A stretch of DNA of 64,000 nucleotides. It comes from Neurospora tetrasperma FGSC 2508. Its lineage: Eukaryota; Ascomycota; Sordariomycetes; Sordariales; Sordariaceae. Below, piece after piece: positions 34,677 through 47,290 of the stretch. The notes under the pieces were generated by a model. It saw nothing but the letters and a program-made list of their open reading frames with translations, made no database searches and was not told the origin of the DNA. The DNA lies in the NCBI RefSeq assembly GCF_000213175.1, contig NW_009799179.1, positions 8,013,566 through 8,077,565 of the forward strand, in the 5' to 3' direction. Position numbers and translations under genes: made by a program. How positions within the stretch are numbered: the stretch's first letter is position 1; every line of letters begins with the position of its first letter.

Positions 34677-36504
34677 TTACTTCCGAGCCAGACTCTTGTT
34701 GCATCCCAGTTCAGCCTCGATGATCTCAATTGCGAAACTCGCGAGCTGTGTGATCGGCTTGAGCACAACGTTCTCCCAGAAGGCTTTGCTCACAGGATCT
34801 TGCAAATTGTTTGCCCAATGCTTGACCATAGCGGCGTCCTTCTCGTCACGCTCTTGCAGATCTTCGATGTCGCGCAACATTTCTTTGGTTCCGAATAAGA
34901 CGTCCCACGATGCCACACCCCCTATGACGCCGTTTTGCCTGACCAGCCGAAGGATGACCTCGGTCAAAGAAACTATGTCGGCGGTTGCCAGAACCCCAAT
35001 GACACCCTCGTGGTCGCAGTACCGAGCAAGATCGCCGCTATAGGTCAAATCTCCCGCCGCGGACAGGAGCTTTGCAATTGTCATCAGTGTTTTGACCCTG
35101 AAAGGCGTGAATGATGCCGGGTACTTGAAGGGGTAGCATTCCAACGCCATGAAGCAGTGCAGAGGAAGCGCCTTGGCTAGCGTAGTACGGTTAGAACCCA
35201 GCATGGTAGCTATCCTGAGAATAGTGGGAGGAAGGGGATCGAGAGCCCACAGCTGGGCGTCCCTGAGAGGTTTGCAAAGTTCCCACTGGGCTCGCGCATT
35301 CTCCATAGGATCCCCCTGAACAATGCAAGTCAACTCCATACACTTCCAGTGTATTTCCTCAATCTTTGACTTTGGTACTGTCTTTGACCTTTCGATGTAA
35401 GCAGGAACCAGGCTGGCGACATCCGGCTGGAAACTGGTGGAATTTAGCCACTTGACACCCGGAGAAACCCCGCAAGCCTGGATGACTTCGTAGGCATTCA
35501 AATCGTCTTTGCAACGAATACAATTGCACTGGAAGTGATAGAGTCGAAGACTCTCTTGCCTTGCACGGCGAGGCATAGTGTGATCTGGCTGGCAAGTTAG
35601 AAGACGAGAAAACCCTCGCTAGCGAAAGGAATTACTATACCGATATATGAAATCAGAATCTCGTCGCCCGGCTCAATATCCCTCTCCGCCTTGAGAAAGG
35701 CCTTGCGCTTCTCGAAAGCGATGTAGGCGTTCGGAACGCAAGAGTGATTAACCATCGAAAGACTAGGGTGAAGGTAGATGCCCGCCTGTCCCGTGTCGGC
35801 GTCAAACCTATTGAACGCATTCGTTTGCATCTAAGGCCGCCGCACTAGTCAGTTCACATCACACGTCGATACACAACAGACTTCCACATCAAACTCACCT
35901 TGCACAAAACCTCCATAGCCTGCTTCAACGTCTCATCACTCTGCAACAAGCCCGCATAAACCACCGCCCCCGTAGCCTGTAATTCGAAATCACCCCACAA
36001 GCCCTCATCAGTCTTGAACCCCTCCACATTACTCTCCAACGTACCACCAGGCCCAAACGCCTTGACAGTCTCCTCATCCCCAGCCTTCAACAACAGCATC
36101 ACCTGCGCCACCGCCCTCACGGGAGTTGGCAACCAGTCCTTGCCCGTCCGCTCCTTGATGCGCTTGAACATCTTGCACTCGGCCTTATGCACCAGCTTCC
36201 AGTGCGCCCGTTGGCACTCGGCGTTGCAGTACACGGCCGCCTTGCAGCCCGTGCACGCCTTGCACGTCCGGGGCCCCGCTTCCACATCGCCCTCGAACTC
36301 GATCGTCCCGCTGACATAGAGGCAGTAGTTGCAGGTCGTCCGCATGTTGGCGTCGTCTGGGAGAGCGAGCAAGGGGTTGTCGATGATGGCGATGGTTTCG
36401 CCGGCGCCGAAGCGCTCCGTGGAGAAGAGGCTGCGGCCCCGGTCGACGCCGGGGATGCCGCCGACGCGGGTTTTGGGGATGGGAGGTGGTAGTGAGGGCG
36501 CCAT
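34677..36504 (-). CDS. SET and MYND domain protein (SMYD-like methyltransferase)
   Basis: Predicted protein-lysine methyltransferase using S-adenosylmethionine; targets unknown. Exons 36504-35899, 35830-35641 and 35584-34677 (introns 68 and 56 nt) give 567 residues. The SET domain is split as in SMYD proteins. Its N-terminal part holds GRSLFSTERFGAGETI (~23-38). A MYND zinc finger (~57-110) follows, with CNYC, CKACTGC, YCNAECQRAHW and HKAEC. The SET core resumes with NHSC (230-233), the substrate/cofactor site, and GDEILISYID (~257-266). The post-SET cysteines are CNCIRC. The C-terminal ~290 residues are helical and TPR-like. All key cysteines and the NHSC motif are present, so it should be active. 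Convergent with the Mis18-like gene and divergent from the prefoldin gene. Confidence 0.88.
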
Positions 36505-37123
36505 GGTGGTGGTGCTCCTCTGCGAGGTTGGGTTGGGGTTGTTGATGAGGTGAGTTTGTTTTGTGAGAGGTTACTGGGGTGACCGTTTTTATGTGTAACG
36601 CGAAAAGTTGAGGTGCCACTCAGTGATAGTGGCAACTGACGAGAGAGTTTGAAGAGAACGGAAGGGTGAAATGTCGCTTTCAGTACAGTTTCCCGTTATA
36701 CTCAACCCAGTAAGCCGCTACGCCGTGTATTTCTCTCGGAACAAGATGGTCAGTTCGAGGATTGGCTCCTCAATGGACCTATCTATAGGTATTGTCGAGA
36801 AAAAGTGAGAAAATGATTGTCAGGAGAAAGTGAAGTCACTGTTTACTACCTCTAGGACCCTGGGGCATGTACCCCGCCTGCAGCGAACAGGGGAAAGCGA
36901 CGAAGCGACCCCTGGAAGCCCGCAAAATTCTGCCCCACAGAGCTGCTCTCATAGCGGGGCATCCACCTCCACGCACTACTATCGTTGCTGCCGGCCCTCG
37001 TGGCCGCCCGATGGACCAACTGGAACTGAACCTCGTTCAAACATCACATTCAGTTTGTGAATTAGACACTCTTTCATCTAGCCCATTCCTCTCTCGATCA
37101 CAAACGAATAAGAAAGCGTAAAG
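36505..37123. promoter_or_regulatory. Divergent promoter between SET/MYND and prefoldin genes
   Basis: About 0.62 kb separates the opposite start codons. A pyrimidine-rich stretch lies just before the prefoldin start (~37070-37100). No defined operator is recognised. Confidence 0.5.
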
Positions 37124-38373
37124 ATGTCTGGCAAGCAAGAAGGAGGTAAGTATCTCCCCTTTCCCCGGTCCCGCTCCTTTGAACCTTGCAAGCTTCCATT
37201 CATTCAAGCTTCATGTTCGCTCCTCTAAAGCTCAATCAAGCTCGAGCTCAAGCTTCACCTTACCCCCCCCCCTGGTCACCTCCCGCACTCACCCCCTTTA
37301 GTCCACACCGTCATGCCCCCATTTCCCGTTTGATGCTTCAATATGTGGCAGTCACTAACAGACCTTCCCAGTCAACATCGAGAGCCTCAGCGCTCAACAA
37401 CTTACCGCCGTCAAGCAGCAGCTAGATGAGGAGGTCGAGCACCTGACGGCCTCGTACACGCAGCTAGCTGCGGCGCAGGCCAAGTTCAAAGAGTGCTTGC
37501 GAATTGTGCAGACAGGAAGCAGTTCTTTTGATGGTATGTTTAGTTTACCTGTTTCCTTCATTTTTCTTTCATCTTGATGTGGTGGATGAGCTGGGGTGGA
37601 TTGGCTATGAGTATGTATGAAGGGCCGGGAGTTTGGGGGATGGGGATGGATTATGTCAAGCTCCCACTTGACGGTCAACCTCTTCGTGAGCTTTTGTCTC
37701 ATTCTCGAGACGTGACTCGTTGAGCGATCCCTTTTCCTCCAATCTTATTCATCCCACTTACAACCGTGACAAACGTTTACACCTCATTTTACTCTCATTT
37801 ACTCATCTCATGGCGGTGATGTCGCCATCCTCTACCTCCCCACCTGCTATTCCACCACGCCCTTCCTACAATTCCATTCCCTTCATCCCGACCCAAGCCC
37901 AGACGAACGCCTACCCTTCAGCCATGGTCACCGCTGACAACAAGACCTATCCAACAGACAACAAAGACATTCTCGTGCCCCTCACCAACTCCCTCTACGT
38001 CAAGGGCAAGCTCTCCAACCCCGACCGCGTGATCGTCGATGTTGGTACTGGGTTCTACGTCGAAAAGGTACGTCTCTCCGCCACGAACGACACTACATTT
38101 TATTAACTCGAAGCGTTTAGGACACCAACAGTGCCACTGATTTCTACGATGCTAAGGTCAAGGAACTTGGCACCAACATTCAGAACTTGGAAGCCATTGT
38201 CCAGGGAAAGACTAACAACCTCCGCGTGGTGGAAGAAGGTACGGCATTCTCCTCTCTTTCTCGGGCTATCCGTGTATTTCAGCCATGGTATGGTTACTAA
38301 CAAGAATTAATATTTAGTCTTGAGGCAGAAGGTGCTGGCACAAGGAGCTGGACCTGCATCGGCACAGGCATAG
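37124..38373 (+). CDS. gim5: Prefoldin subunit 5 (Gim5-like)
   Basis: Alpha-type subunit of the hexameric cytosolic prefoldin chaperone that hands actin and tubulin to the CCT chaperonin. Five exons, 37124-37145, 37372-37533, 37958-38067, 38121-38238 and 38318-38373, give 155 residues, normal for this family. The N-terminal helix reads VNIESLSAQQLTAVKQQLDE. A beta-hairpin centre follows (ILVPLTNSLYVKGKL; RVIVDVGTGFYVEK), then the C-terminal coiled-coil helix (DFYDAKVKELGTNIQNLEAI) and a short tail ending PASAQA. Introns are 226, 424, 53 and 79 nt. The second is unusually long for this window and contains open sequence from ~37720 to 37957 that is not part of the protein. Convergent with the KH-like gene. 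Confidence 0.93.
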
Positions 38374-38633
38374 TGGAGGATCTGACTTGTTATTGTGTGA
38401 TTGAGCGAAGCAAAAAAAAACGACAAAAATAAAACTTGGGCACAGCTACTTGGTGTATGTCCTCGATCTCCTTGAATACGCGTTGAGCCATTGACGATTA
38501 TTATGATGACACACCCATGTATTCAAAGAACCGTTCCGCGACCTTAAGCTCAGCAGCCAAACATCACTACTTCAGCTCTTAATACCTCACCACGACAACT
38601 TTCCATCTACAACTGCTGATAGCCCGCGTCTGT

Positions 38634-40302
38634 CTATACAATTCTTTCCAGCACCGTTTGGACCTTCCCAACCCAGTGCAATAAGGCATCAAGCGGGTCA
38701 AGATCCCTAGTGGGGTCAGCGGATGACATGGATGACTTGAAGAACTGTTCTGGAAACGCTTCCCAGGACCGCGGTCCGGCTGAGACGTCAGCATTGGCCA
38801 TGTGGTCGTTCCACTCCGGTCGATACATGCTGACGCTCACACCAGCGACGGGCTCTTGAGGCTGTCGGCTCTTGGTGCCCGAGATAGTGCTCCACTGCCG
38901 GTACAGGGAAAGCTCAACAATGTAGTCCTTGTTGAGGTAATAGGACCAGGCCGTCTTGCCAATGAGAGCCTCAATATGGTGTTTCTGCGCGAAGGACGCC
39001 GCAATGTTAGGCTCAATTCAACCGGTGTTGGCATTGTGACGAATCCTGATGCCCTTGCTCAGTGTATGTTGATCGAGTGGGAGCTTATTGCCGGTCTCAT
39101 CGATGGGAGACTCGACTTTCAAGACCCAGTCGTGATTCCTGGGATGTGTTAGTGTGGCAAGGAGGTGAGAAAGATGCCGACTTACTTGTCAGGGCATGCC
39201 GTGGCAAGTTCGACACTACGGTGGCTCTTCTCTCGATGGAAGACGTTCAATGAGCCGAAAGTAAAACCACAGTTTCGATTTCCATCGACGCGCACTTCCA
39301 GGTTGACATTTTTCGTCGTCACAATCACAAAGTTTTCTATGTCTTGGGGGCCTCCGAAGTCTGGATCGAGGGAGAAGGCATGTTGAATCTTTTCGCGCAT
39401 TGATTCACCACCCAGTCTGATCAGTGTTAGACATTAATCGCCTGGTAAGGTGCCCAGGAAAAAAAAGAACCGATGGGAAAGAGACTAAAAGCGAAGAAGA
39501 CCAGAATATACACTTACCTCATCTCCATGTAGGAAGTCCCTCTGCTGCTCACCCTGCGAGCCAACTTCGAGAACTCATCGAGCGTATAGCTCGTAGTACC
39601 CCGCTTGCGTTCTTTGAAGAACAGTTTGCCGAAAGCGATCTGCATGCGCATCCTATTGGGAGAATACCGCAAGCCATCACCCACGCGGACCATCGCAGCA
39701 GCAAGATCGCTCTTGTAAGCTTGGACAGCCAAAGCATCGGCCACCTCAGTAGAGTCGGTGAGTGTCGCGGCTGGTCGAAACCATGTGGTTCCAGGGCTGT
39801 CCTGGAGAAGTATCCGTATGGCACGCTTGTCGCCGCTAAGCGGAGCGACAAGTACTGAATCTCGCCAGACTGTCGCATGCCCTTCACGGAGCATCAAGCT
39901 CCTCAAGATGCTGCGTATCGCCGCCTGGGCGTTCTTGGGAGAAGCAGCGGAGATCTGGATGGGATCCTCCTGTGCTTTGAGGCAGATCCTGACACCGTGC
40001 TGTTGTTCGATCTGTTCCAAGATTGTCTTGAGCTCTCGGTCCTGGTCGTCTACAATGCGAAAGCCACGAGTTGGGACCACCAAGTCCACCTGTAGAAGGG
40101 GATATTAGTATACGTGAAATGAGGGTGAGAGCACTCTTCCTCAATAGACATGGACGTAGAACTGCGCTACTTGAGAGAAAGGGGAAAGCTGAAAGGTACT
40201 CACCTGAATGTTCAATACCTCAGACACCTGGCCGCTGCGCTGCGACGAGGATGAGGCGCCCGAACGAGAATTGGGCAGTCGAGCTCCAGTGGCGTATGAC
40301 AT
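38634..40302 (-). CDS. KH-like fungal protein of unknown function, with an in-frame TGA
   Basis: Exons 40302-40204, 40089-39518, 39416-39186 and 39138-38634 (introns 114, 101 and 47 nt, GTGAGT/GTAAGT donors, CTAAC branches) total 469 codons with all phases closing. After a Ser-rich start (MSYATGARLPNSRSGASSSS), the segment PTRGFRIVDDQDRELKTILE...EDPIQISAASPKNAQAAIRSIL looks like a KH-type nucleic-acid fold (~36-100). The rest is a fungal-specific alpha/beta region ending DALLHWVGKVQTVLERIV. One in-frame TGA (39018-39020, codon 341) interrupts exon 4 while coding-quality sequence continues in the same frame for 127 codons. An extra intron, a sequencing error, readthrough or a real truncation are all possible. 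The family is not one I can name with confidence; RNA binding is inference. Confidence 0.65.
39018..39020 (-). other. In-frame TGA in the KH-like gene
   Basis: The reading frame before and after this codon is the same. No GT-AG pair with good consensus removes it. The best alternative is a 132-nt intron with a weak GTCGAG donor and a GCCTAAC...CGCAG acceptor. Confidence 0.8.
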
Positions 40303-42849
40303 GGTGACTTGACAAACGCGGAGTGTGCGAGTTGAGAGCGGAACGTTATGAAGAAGGGAAAAGATGAAAGAAAAGTAGAAGGAGGAAGATGTAGAGGTAA
40401 GGACGACGGCGACGACGACGGCGATGTCGATGTCGAAGACCAGGTGGTAGTGGTAGTGGTGGTGGTGGTGGTGGAGACACTGAAGATTCGTCGATGAGGA
40501 TGAACAGAAGAAGAAGATGAAGAAAAAAGATGGAGAGGAGGAGGAGGGTGAGATGGCCATTTAAGAACGCAGGTCGCGAATTTGATCTCGTGTCCGACCC
40601 AAGCAAACAATACTCGACACGAACGCTCAAGCTCAAACCGAGTAGGCCGCTGGAGGCAATTGCAACTTGCTGGTTGGTTGCTTTGGGCTTCGAGGTGAGT
40701 GCCTTGGCAATTAGGGAAGGAGCCAAATGACGTTGCTCACCCGAAGAGGTGGCGGGCACGAGAAGACCTGACTATGGGAACCTGGGTTGCTCTTGCCCAT
40801 GGAAATACTCACAACCGGATAAGTTGAACACTTCGGTTGTCTTCCTGCGACTCGTTTATTGAGGTAGTGATATTCCTGGTTGGATGGGCAAGGTGCATCA
40901 AAGCCAAGTCACTGTTCGGAAATGCCTGAGTGCTTTGTCCTTGCCCTGATGAGTTTCGATCTCGGAGAAACTCGGACAGCAAATGGTAAAATACTTCGAT
41001 CGCAACATCAAACTTAACAAGTCTAGACCAACGCAGCTTATCTGAGATGTAAATGAGCTGATGACTGGGAGGAAAGGAGCAAGACCATTCACCAGGCCAG
41101 AGATCAAGCCGAGCTGAACACGTTATTGTCGTTGGAAAGGGGAAGAGCCATCAAACAAGGACAGCAGTGGCATCAATGTGTCACTTGGGGTGGGTGTTTG
41201 TACGGAAAGTACGTACCTGTAGATGGTAGCCTCGCTCTGTGAATAGGTATGGAAACCACGATTCAGCCCTCTTCAAGAGCCAGATCTGACAGGAACGTGA
41301 AGATCTGGAGCAAGTGGAAACTTTGGTTGGAACTGTTGTGATACAAACTTGAGCATTGAGTCAGTTGAACGCCTTGTAACTAAACTGGAGGTCCTGGAAT
41401 GAATGCATATTCGGAAACCAAATTTGGCTCAAAGAGCTACCCATTTATTCATAGAAAATATTTCTTTGCTGACAAGATCGACTACTGCTACAGGTAAGTT
41501 GAGATGGAAATGCTCCATATGAAAGCAGAGTGTCCGCCTTTTTATCCCGAGCGGAAGACAAACCAAACAACTTGTGAGCTGTGAAACAAGGGTCATGAAA
41601 TCAGTCTTGTCTTGAGAACCGTAACAGTCCAGTGTCCTCCGCCCGGTGTTGTCTCTTTGCACTGCAGTAAGAATATTGAGACAGAAGTGGATCATTGCTT
41701 TGGATGTCTCTGCTAAAACAAGCTCAAATGAGGACTTCAAGCCTTTTGTCTTGACCATCTAGACCATAAAATGTCGAGATACACCTACTAAAGAAAAGAA
41801 ACTTGACAAAATACTTTCATGTCTAAACTTGGACAATCTATATGATAAGAGTGTTTCGAGAAGAATCTGAAGGGGACTTCAGTCTCAAGCACACACTAGT
41901 GCCACAAGCAAGCCACGAATCTAGCAGATTCCGCCGCTTAACTACGTTTACTGTTCCTTCGATGATACGTAAATTAGAATATGATTATAACCAACCGCAG
42001 TATGGGGGTCTCTGAAGATCAGTGATGACCTTTGAACGTTTCTTCCACAACAGTCCGCCTGTCTGACCTAGCTCTCACATGAAATTTATTCTTGGTGACG
42101 TTCCGGATGAAGGTCAGATGGGTTGAAAGTGATAGCGGAAACTAACGAGCATCGCTGCAGATCGATATAGGACGAGAGAATAGGACAGTCGAAAAAAAAA
42201 GTAGACACAGAGCTGAGGATCCAAGAGAAATATCTCCAAGGTAATGGAATGCAAGGACAAACCATATTTGGATGGAAGCGAGACCTCAATCTATTCCTCA
42301 ACGGCTCAAGATTCAAGAATCTCTTGCATGGGTTGCCATCAGACGGAAAACTGAGAACTAATCCCTTGCCTTGGCTTGGGAAAATACTTGTCGCAGCTGA
42401 GATGAAAACAGGCAGAAACCTAGAATCACTCAGTTTTGTTACTTCCGACTGTATACCAACACTCTGTTCCTAAACATCGCTCTATCGGGATTCTCGAGCA
42501 GTTATCGATGTTATTCTCCGTCACAACGATGGCTGCCCATGTTCCGTTCTCTTGATGTTGTTTGCATCTTGTCGTGAAATCGCAAACCTGGAGTCGTGAA
42601 GAAGTATAGCGAGTGATAGCTGATATATCAAGATCAAAAAGAAGCTCCATACGCGAAGGACCAAACTGAGTTTAAAAGAAGGTTCAAGAAGATATGGCCA
42701 AACTGTCTCTTGGGTAGATGAATGTAGACGTACATCGGCGTCGTCGTTGTTGACGGTGATAGAAGGACCTGATCTGATTGGTAGCCCTAAAAGGCAGCCG
42801 CTTTCAGGGGCTCCTTCTTGGCTCCTATAGAATACGAGCACGAGCAGGG
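40303..42849. other. Intergenic up to the edge of the RIP island
   Basis: About 2.5 kb. It starts with the KH-like gene's 5' region, which has GTGGTG and GACGGC triplet repeats at ~40395-40475. A 109-codon minus frame from an ATG (41429-41758) has no recognisable feature and is not called. Base composition is still normal here. Confidence 0.5.
40440..40473. repeat. GTG/GTA trinucleotide repeat in a 5' region
   Basis: About ten GTG/GTA triplets upstream of the KH-like gene start, adjacent to GAC/GGC triplets at ~40400-40432. Confidence 0.75.
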
Positions 42850-43254
42850 GTATTAATTGAATAGAGGGTATAGACTGTATATTATATAGATCTCTATATT
42901 GGGTTTATTCCTTATATAGAAAATCTAGTATCAAAAGGTTACTAGGGATGCTAGTTTACGTAAGGTATTGGGCTGGTACCCCGGTTACCTCCAATATCCG
43001 ATATACCCCCCTAGTTAAATTGGAATTTAAGGAGGCTATCGTTTTTAAAGCTATTTACAAATTCTATACCCTTCCCATCCCCTTTCTAATAATTACCTTT
43101 AAAAGTGTTACCTACTATTATTTCTCTATTAATAGGGAAGGTTAACGGTACCCTTTTTAATAATAAAACTACCCGGTCCTATAGTTTAATAATTAGAACG
43201 TTAGGGTATTATTCTTAATTATCTATTTACTATCTTTTAAATATATTTATTAAT

Positions 43255-43319
43255 ATAATTAGCGGATTATCCTTAAATAATATACTTAAAAGTCGTAGGT
43301 TTAAATCCTACTAGGACTA
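43255..43319 (+). pseudogene. Possible RIP-damaged tRNA gene
   Basis: A perfect T-arm (stem 43295-43299 with 43307-43311, loop TTTAAAT) resembles a box B in which CG became TA-type changes. It is followed by an acceptor-like TAGGACTA and then a run of six Ts (43322-43327). AGCGGATTA upstream could be a D-arm. The 5' acceptor strand does not pair, so this is at most a relic. Confidence 0.3.
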
Positions 43320-43549
43320 AATTTTTTGACTTTTTCCTCCTTATATAATTGAATTACTATATTAGTACCTCTTAATTTTTAGAAGTTATCTTAATTATAT
43401 AGTATAGGAAGGTAATTTATATTTATAATAATCCTAACTTATATTTTTATCCTTTAAACGCTCTTTCTAATTAATCCTCTTTATTAATTATAATTAAATA
43501 ATTTACTTCTATTCTTATTAACTTCCTTCTCTCTCCTCGTTTTTCCCTA

Positions 43550-46500
43550 ATATTTATTATATTAAACTACTTTATAAACTCTTAATACTTATATATATTA
43601 AGCGCTTTAATAAATCTATTAACGATTATTTTACTAGTAGGGATATAATATATATTAATAATATTGTACTATTAAATCTCTTTAAATTAATAATTGTAAA
43701 TATTAATATATTTAAATTTAGTTTAGAATTTAGAATTCTCTTTAGTAATAAAATATATTATTTATTTATTATTATAATTGAAGGGGATAATTTCAATTCC
43801 TAATTGAAGGGTAAAAGTATTAAAGAATTTCTTTATTTATATACTTTCCTTTACTCTTTAAGCGAATAATAATAATTCTACTTCGGTTATTAAAATAATA
43901 ATAGTATTTTATTTATTAGTATACTAATTAATTATATTATTAAATAATTATATTATAAACTCTTATAAACTTCTTCGGTTATTAATATTATTAATAAATA
44001 ATATATTAATATAAATTTCAAATTTATTACCTCTTCTTAATTAGAGGGTATAATAATTAGTATTATAAAAGTACGCCTTTATTCGCTCAACCGTCGAATA
44101 ATAAATTAGTCCGGAATTAATTAGAAAATGAATTAATTAGGATAGTATAAAAGTAATATTAGATCTAATAATAATAGAGAAATATAAAACCGTACTAATT
44201 ATTTATTAATATAATTTAATTATATATTAGGTAGAGGATTGAGGCTAGGAGGTAAATTCTTTAATTATTATAGGGGTATTAGGGGGTTTCTTCCTCTATT
44301 TAACTCCTTTAATTATTTTAAAAATATATTTTCGCTAAGATAATTAAAGTAAACGCTGCGGACAATTTCGAATAATTTTAATCCTTAAAAATTATTAAAT
44401 ATTTTAACCGTTAATTAATTAATAGTATTATTTAAGAATAATACTTATTCACTCTACTAATTATAAATATTCTAATTTATAAATAAGGATAATATTATTA
44501 ATATAAAAGAAAATAATTATACTCTCTTTAATTAATATATATAGTTCTATAGGGATAGAGGTAAAGTTAGCTTTTATAAAAGTTTTAGTAAATTCTTTTT
44601 ACTAAAGTAATAGAGAGTACTATAATTTATATAGTATATATAGTAACTTTAATACTTTACCCTTATATTCCTAATTATATAGTAGTTTTATATAAATAAT
44701 TTCGTTTAGTATTATATTAATAAAGGTATTAACTGTATTATACTATTTAAATTTAAAATTAAAATAGGTAGTAATAATTATTATAATCCTAAATAATTGG
44801 ATTACGAGGGTAATAACGTACATTTCTCGTATATTATTATATAATTATTAACCTCCTTGAATTACTAAACGAATTTTATACTTAAGGTAATACCCTTCTA
44901 TATTAAATTTATATATATATACCTATATTAAATTAAATAATTTAATAATTTTATTAATATACTATTCGTCCTTATTAATTTACGCTTATAATTTCTTCTC
45001 CTTATAATCTTTTATATATTTTCGCTCTACCTTATAGAAGAAATTACTAAATTCTATAAACCTAAGGGGGAGGAGGGAATTTTCATTAGTAGAGATTAAT
45101 TAAGGTATTAAAATCGTTATAACGATCTATAATATTTCTAATTAATTTCGAATCGTTAGAAAACTTCTTTCCTTCCTCCTTCTTATTAATAATTATATAT
45201 TTTAACTAATTAAGGGTTTCTTTATTAATAGGCCGTCTATTATATAACCTAATATTTATTTTATTTAAAGTAATTAAGAAGGACCCAACCTAATAGAAAT
45301 ATTTATTATACATTAATTAATTTTATTAGGGGTATAATATATTAAAATTATTAATAAGGAATAATACTAGACTTTTTAGGGGAGTAGAATACTTTATCTC
45401 CTCTTTATTTATTATTATTATTTATTAATTGTTTTATAATTATAATTCTAATATTAGAATTCTAATACCTTCTTAATATTATCCCTCCTCTTATATATAT
45501 ATAAATTCGGTTAGTTCGGAAATTGTAATACTATTGGTAGTAGGTAGGGATTTAACGACCGGATTAGCCTCCTTATTCTTTACTTTAGTACCTCTAATTA
45601 ATAACGGGTCGGATATATTAAATTTTAATTAATAAATATTATTTAATTATACAATTAATTTTTTAAAGGAGATATTAAAAGTTTATAGAATTCTTTAATT
45701 ATACTTATAAAAACTTTATCCTTATTAAAAACTACGTTTCTTATTATAATAATCTAATTTATATATAGATTCTAAATACAATAAATATTACTAAATTAAT
45801 AATTAACTGAATATTTAACCTAAATATATCGTTTAAACTTTTAAATCTACTTCTAACTATATAGAATATCGATTATAAGTTCGAATATTTTATAATTATA
45901 AACTTTAAGGTAGGATAATTATAATATTAGTCTTTATTAACCGCTATTATAATTAATTATATACGTAATAAAGTACTCTTTTAAGGACTTCCAATTGAAT
46001 TCCTATTATAGAATTAAATTTAATGAATATACTACTATTATTATTATTTTTCTCTAGAACTCTTATAGTAAATTTACTAATTCTCTTATTACCGCTAACT
46101 TTTCTCTAATTATACCCTCCGAATATTTAGTACTACTATTCTATATTTAAATATATAATACCGAAGGCTCGAGAACTATACTATATTTAATTAAGAAGGT
46201 AGTAATATAAAATTTACTTATAATTATCTTATTATTATATTTAACTACCCTTAGTCGGATTTAGTAATAAAATTCAAAATTATTAAATAACGATATTAGT
46301 ATAATAATAATCGAATTTATTATTTAATTTAATAAATAATATAATTATATTTTCTTAAATTAGCAATTTACAACGATTATTAAATTTAATACTATACTTC
46401 TACCGGGTATTTTAATTAGGAGATAATTAAAAGAATTAATAGCGAGGCGGAAATTAGGACCTTTTAGCGTATTACGGACCTCTCTATATATTTAGCACTT

Positions 46501-46900
46501 TATTTTAATTACCGTATAGGAATTGTAGTAAATAAGATCGGGGCTCTTTAAATATACTTTATATTCTTTATTTATTAATTAAACTAAGGTTTCTAATTCC
46601 GGGTAATTAAAGCGAAGGTACTAACGTAAAGTATCGCCCTCTTAAAGCTTCCTAGCGGTTTTACTAGTAAACTGGTGAAATTGTACGTAAAAAGAGGATT
46701 GATTAATATATATTTCGAAGGGTATATATTCTAATATAAATTAGTTAAATTCTAAAGAGAGACGGTATAAATAGTTATTATCTAAACGGAAGCGAAGGTA
46801 CTCTAAATTAAAAGATTAATCCTAGTATAGTCCCTTTTCTAATAACCTTCTTAAAAATATTAAATTATATACTATCCCGGGTATAAGTACAACGTTATTA
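43550..46900 (-). mobile_element. Ty1/copia retrotransposon relic
   Basis: On the minus strand, ~44930-44450 reads as a copia reverse transcriptase. It includes a region resembling the LxxALYGLRQSP block (as KLLYILYKL*YSLLL) and the catalytic YVDD box as FYINNII, both aspartates changed to asparagine (GAC/GAT to AAT). Further down, ~44030-43920 resembles the copia RNase H start (NNINRRS). Upstream (45.0-46.9 kb) is probably integrase and gag, too decayed to read. Stops occur about every 10-20 codons, mostly TAA/TAG from CAA/CAG or TGG. LTRs could not be identified. Confidence 0.65.
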
Positions 46901-47049
46901 AATCTAAAATTAATAGGGCAACCCTCGTCGTCGCTTAATACTAAGTAAACCGAATTATATCCCTCGATTATAATAAATATATCTCCCGCCTAAATATAGT
47001 CTCCCTCTCTCGCAGGTTTGAAACCTTTAAACCAACCGGCCTTATTAAA

Positions 47050-47290
47050 GATATAGATTGTTATTATTACGGGGCTGCCGCCCTAAAGATCTATATCGGG
47101 CTCTATAGCCCGACTGCCGCTGTAGTTTACTCTATAGTTTATAATAGCGTTGCTCCGCTATAGCGCTAGTTATATAGCTATAGCCCCCTTAAAAGGCTAC
47201 CGCCGCAAGTTCTACTTATAAACCTTTCTCCCTTTCCTCTTTATAGAACCTTATTAATTATTTAGGCGTAGTATCTATACAATATTCTAC
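47050..47290. repeat. GC-richer palindromic segment, possible LTR
   Basis: A stretch with self-complementary words (GGGCTCTATAGCCC; GCTCCGCTATAGCG; AGCTATAGC) stands out from the AT-rich surroundings. It begins near TATTACGGGGCTGCC, similar to the start of the paired LTRs at 55323 and 60847, and lies just before a plus-strand gag relic. A partner copy was not found in the window. Confidence 0.4.

Noticed and set aside
41429-41758. 109-codon minus frame from an ATG near the RIP boundary
   Set aside because: No motif, no supporting splice structure; length is within chance.
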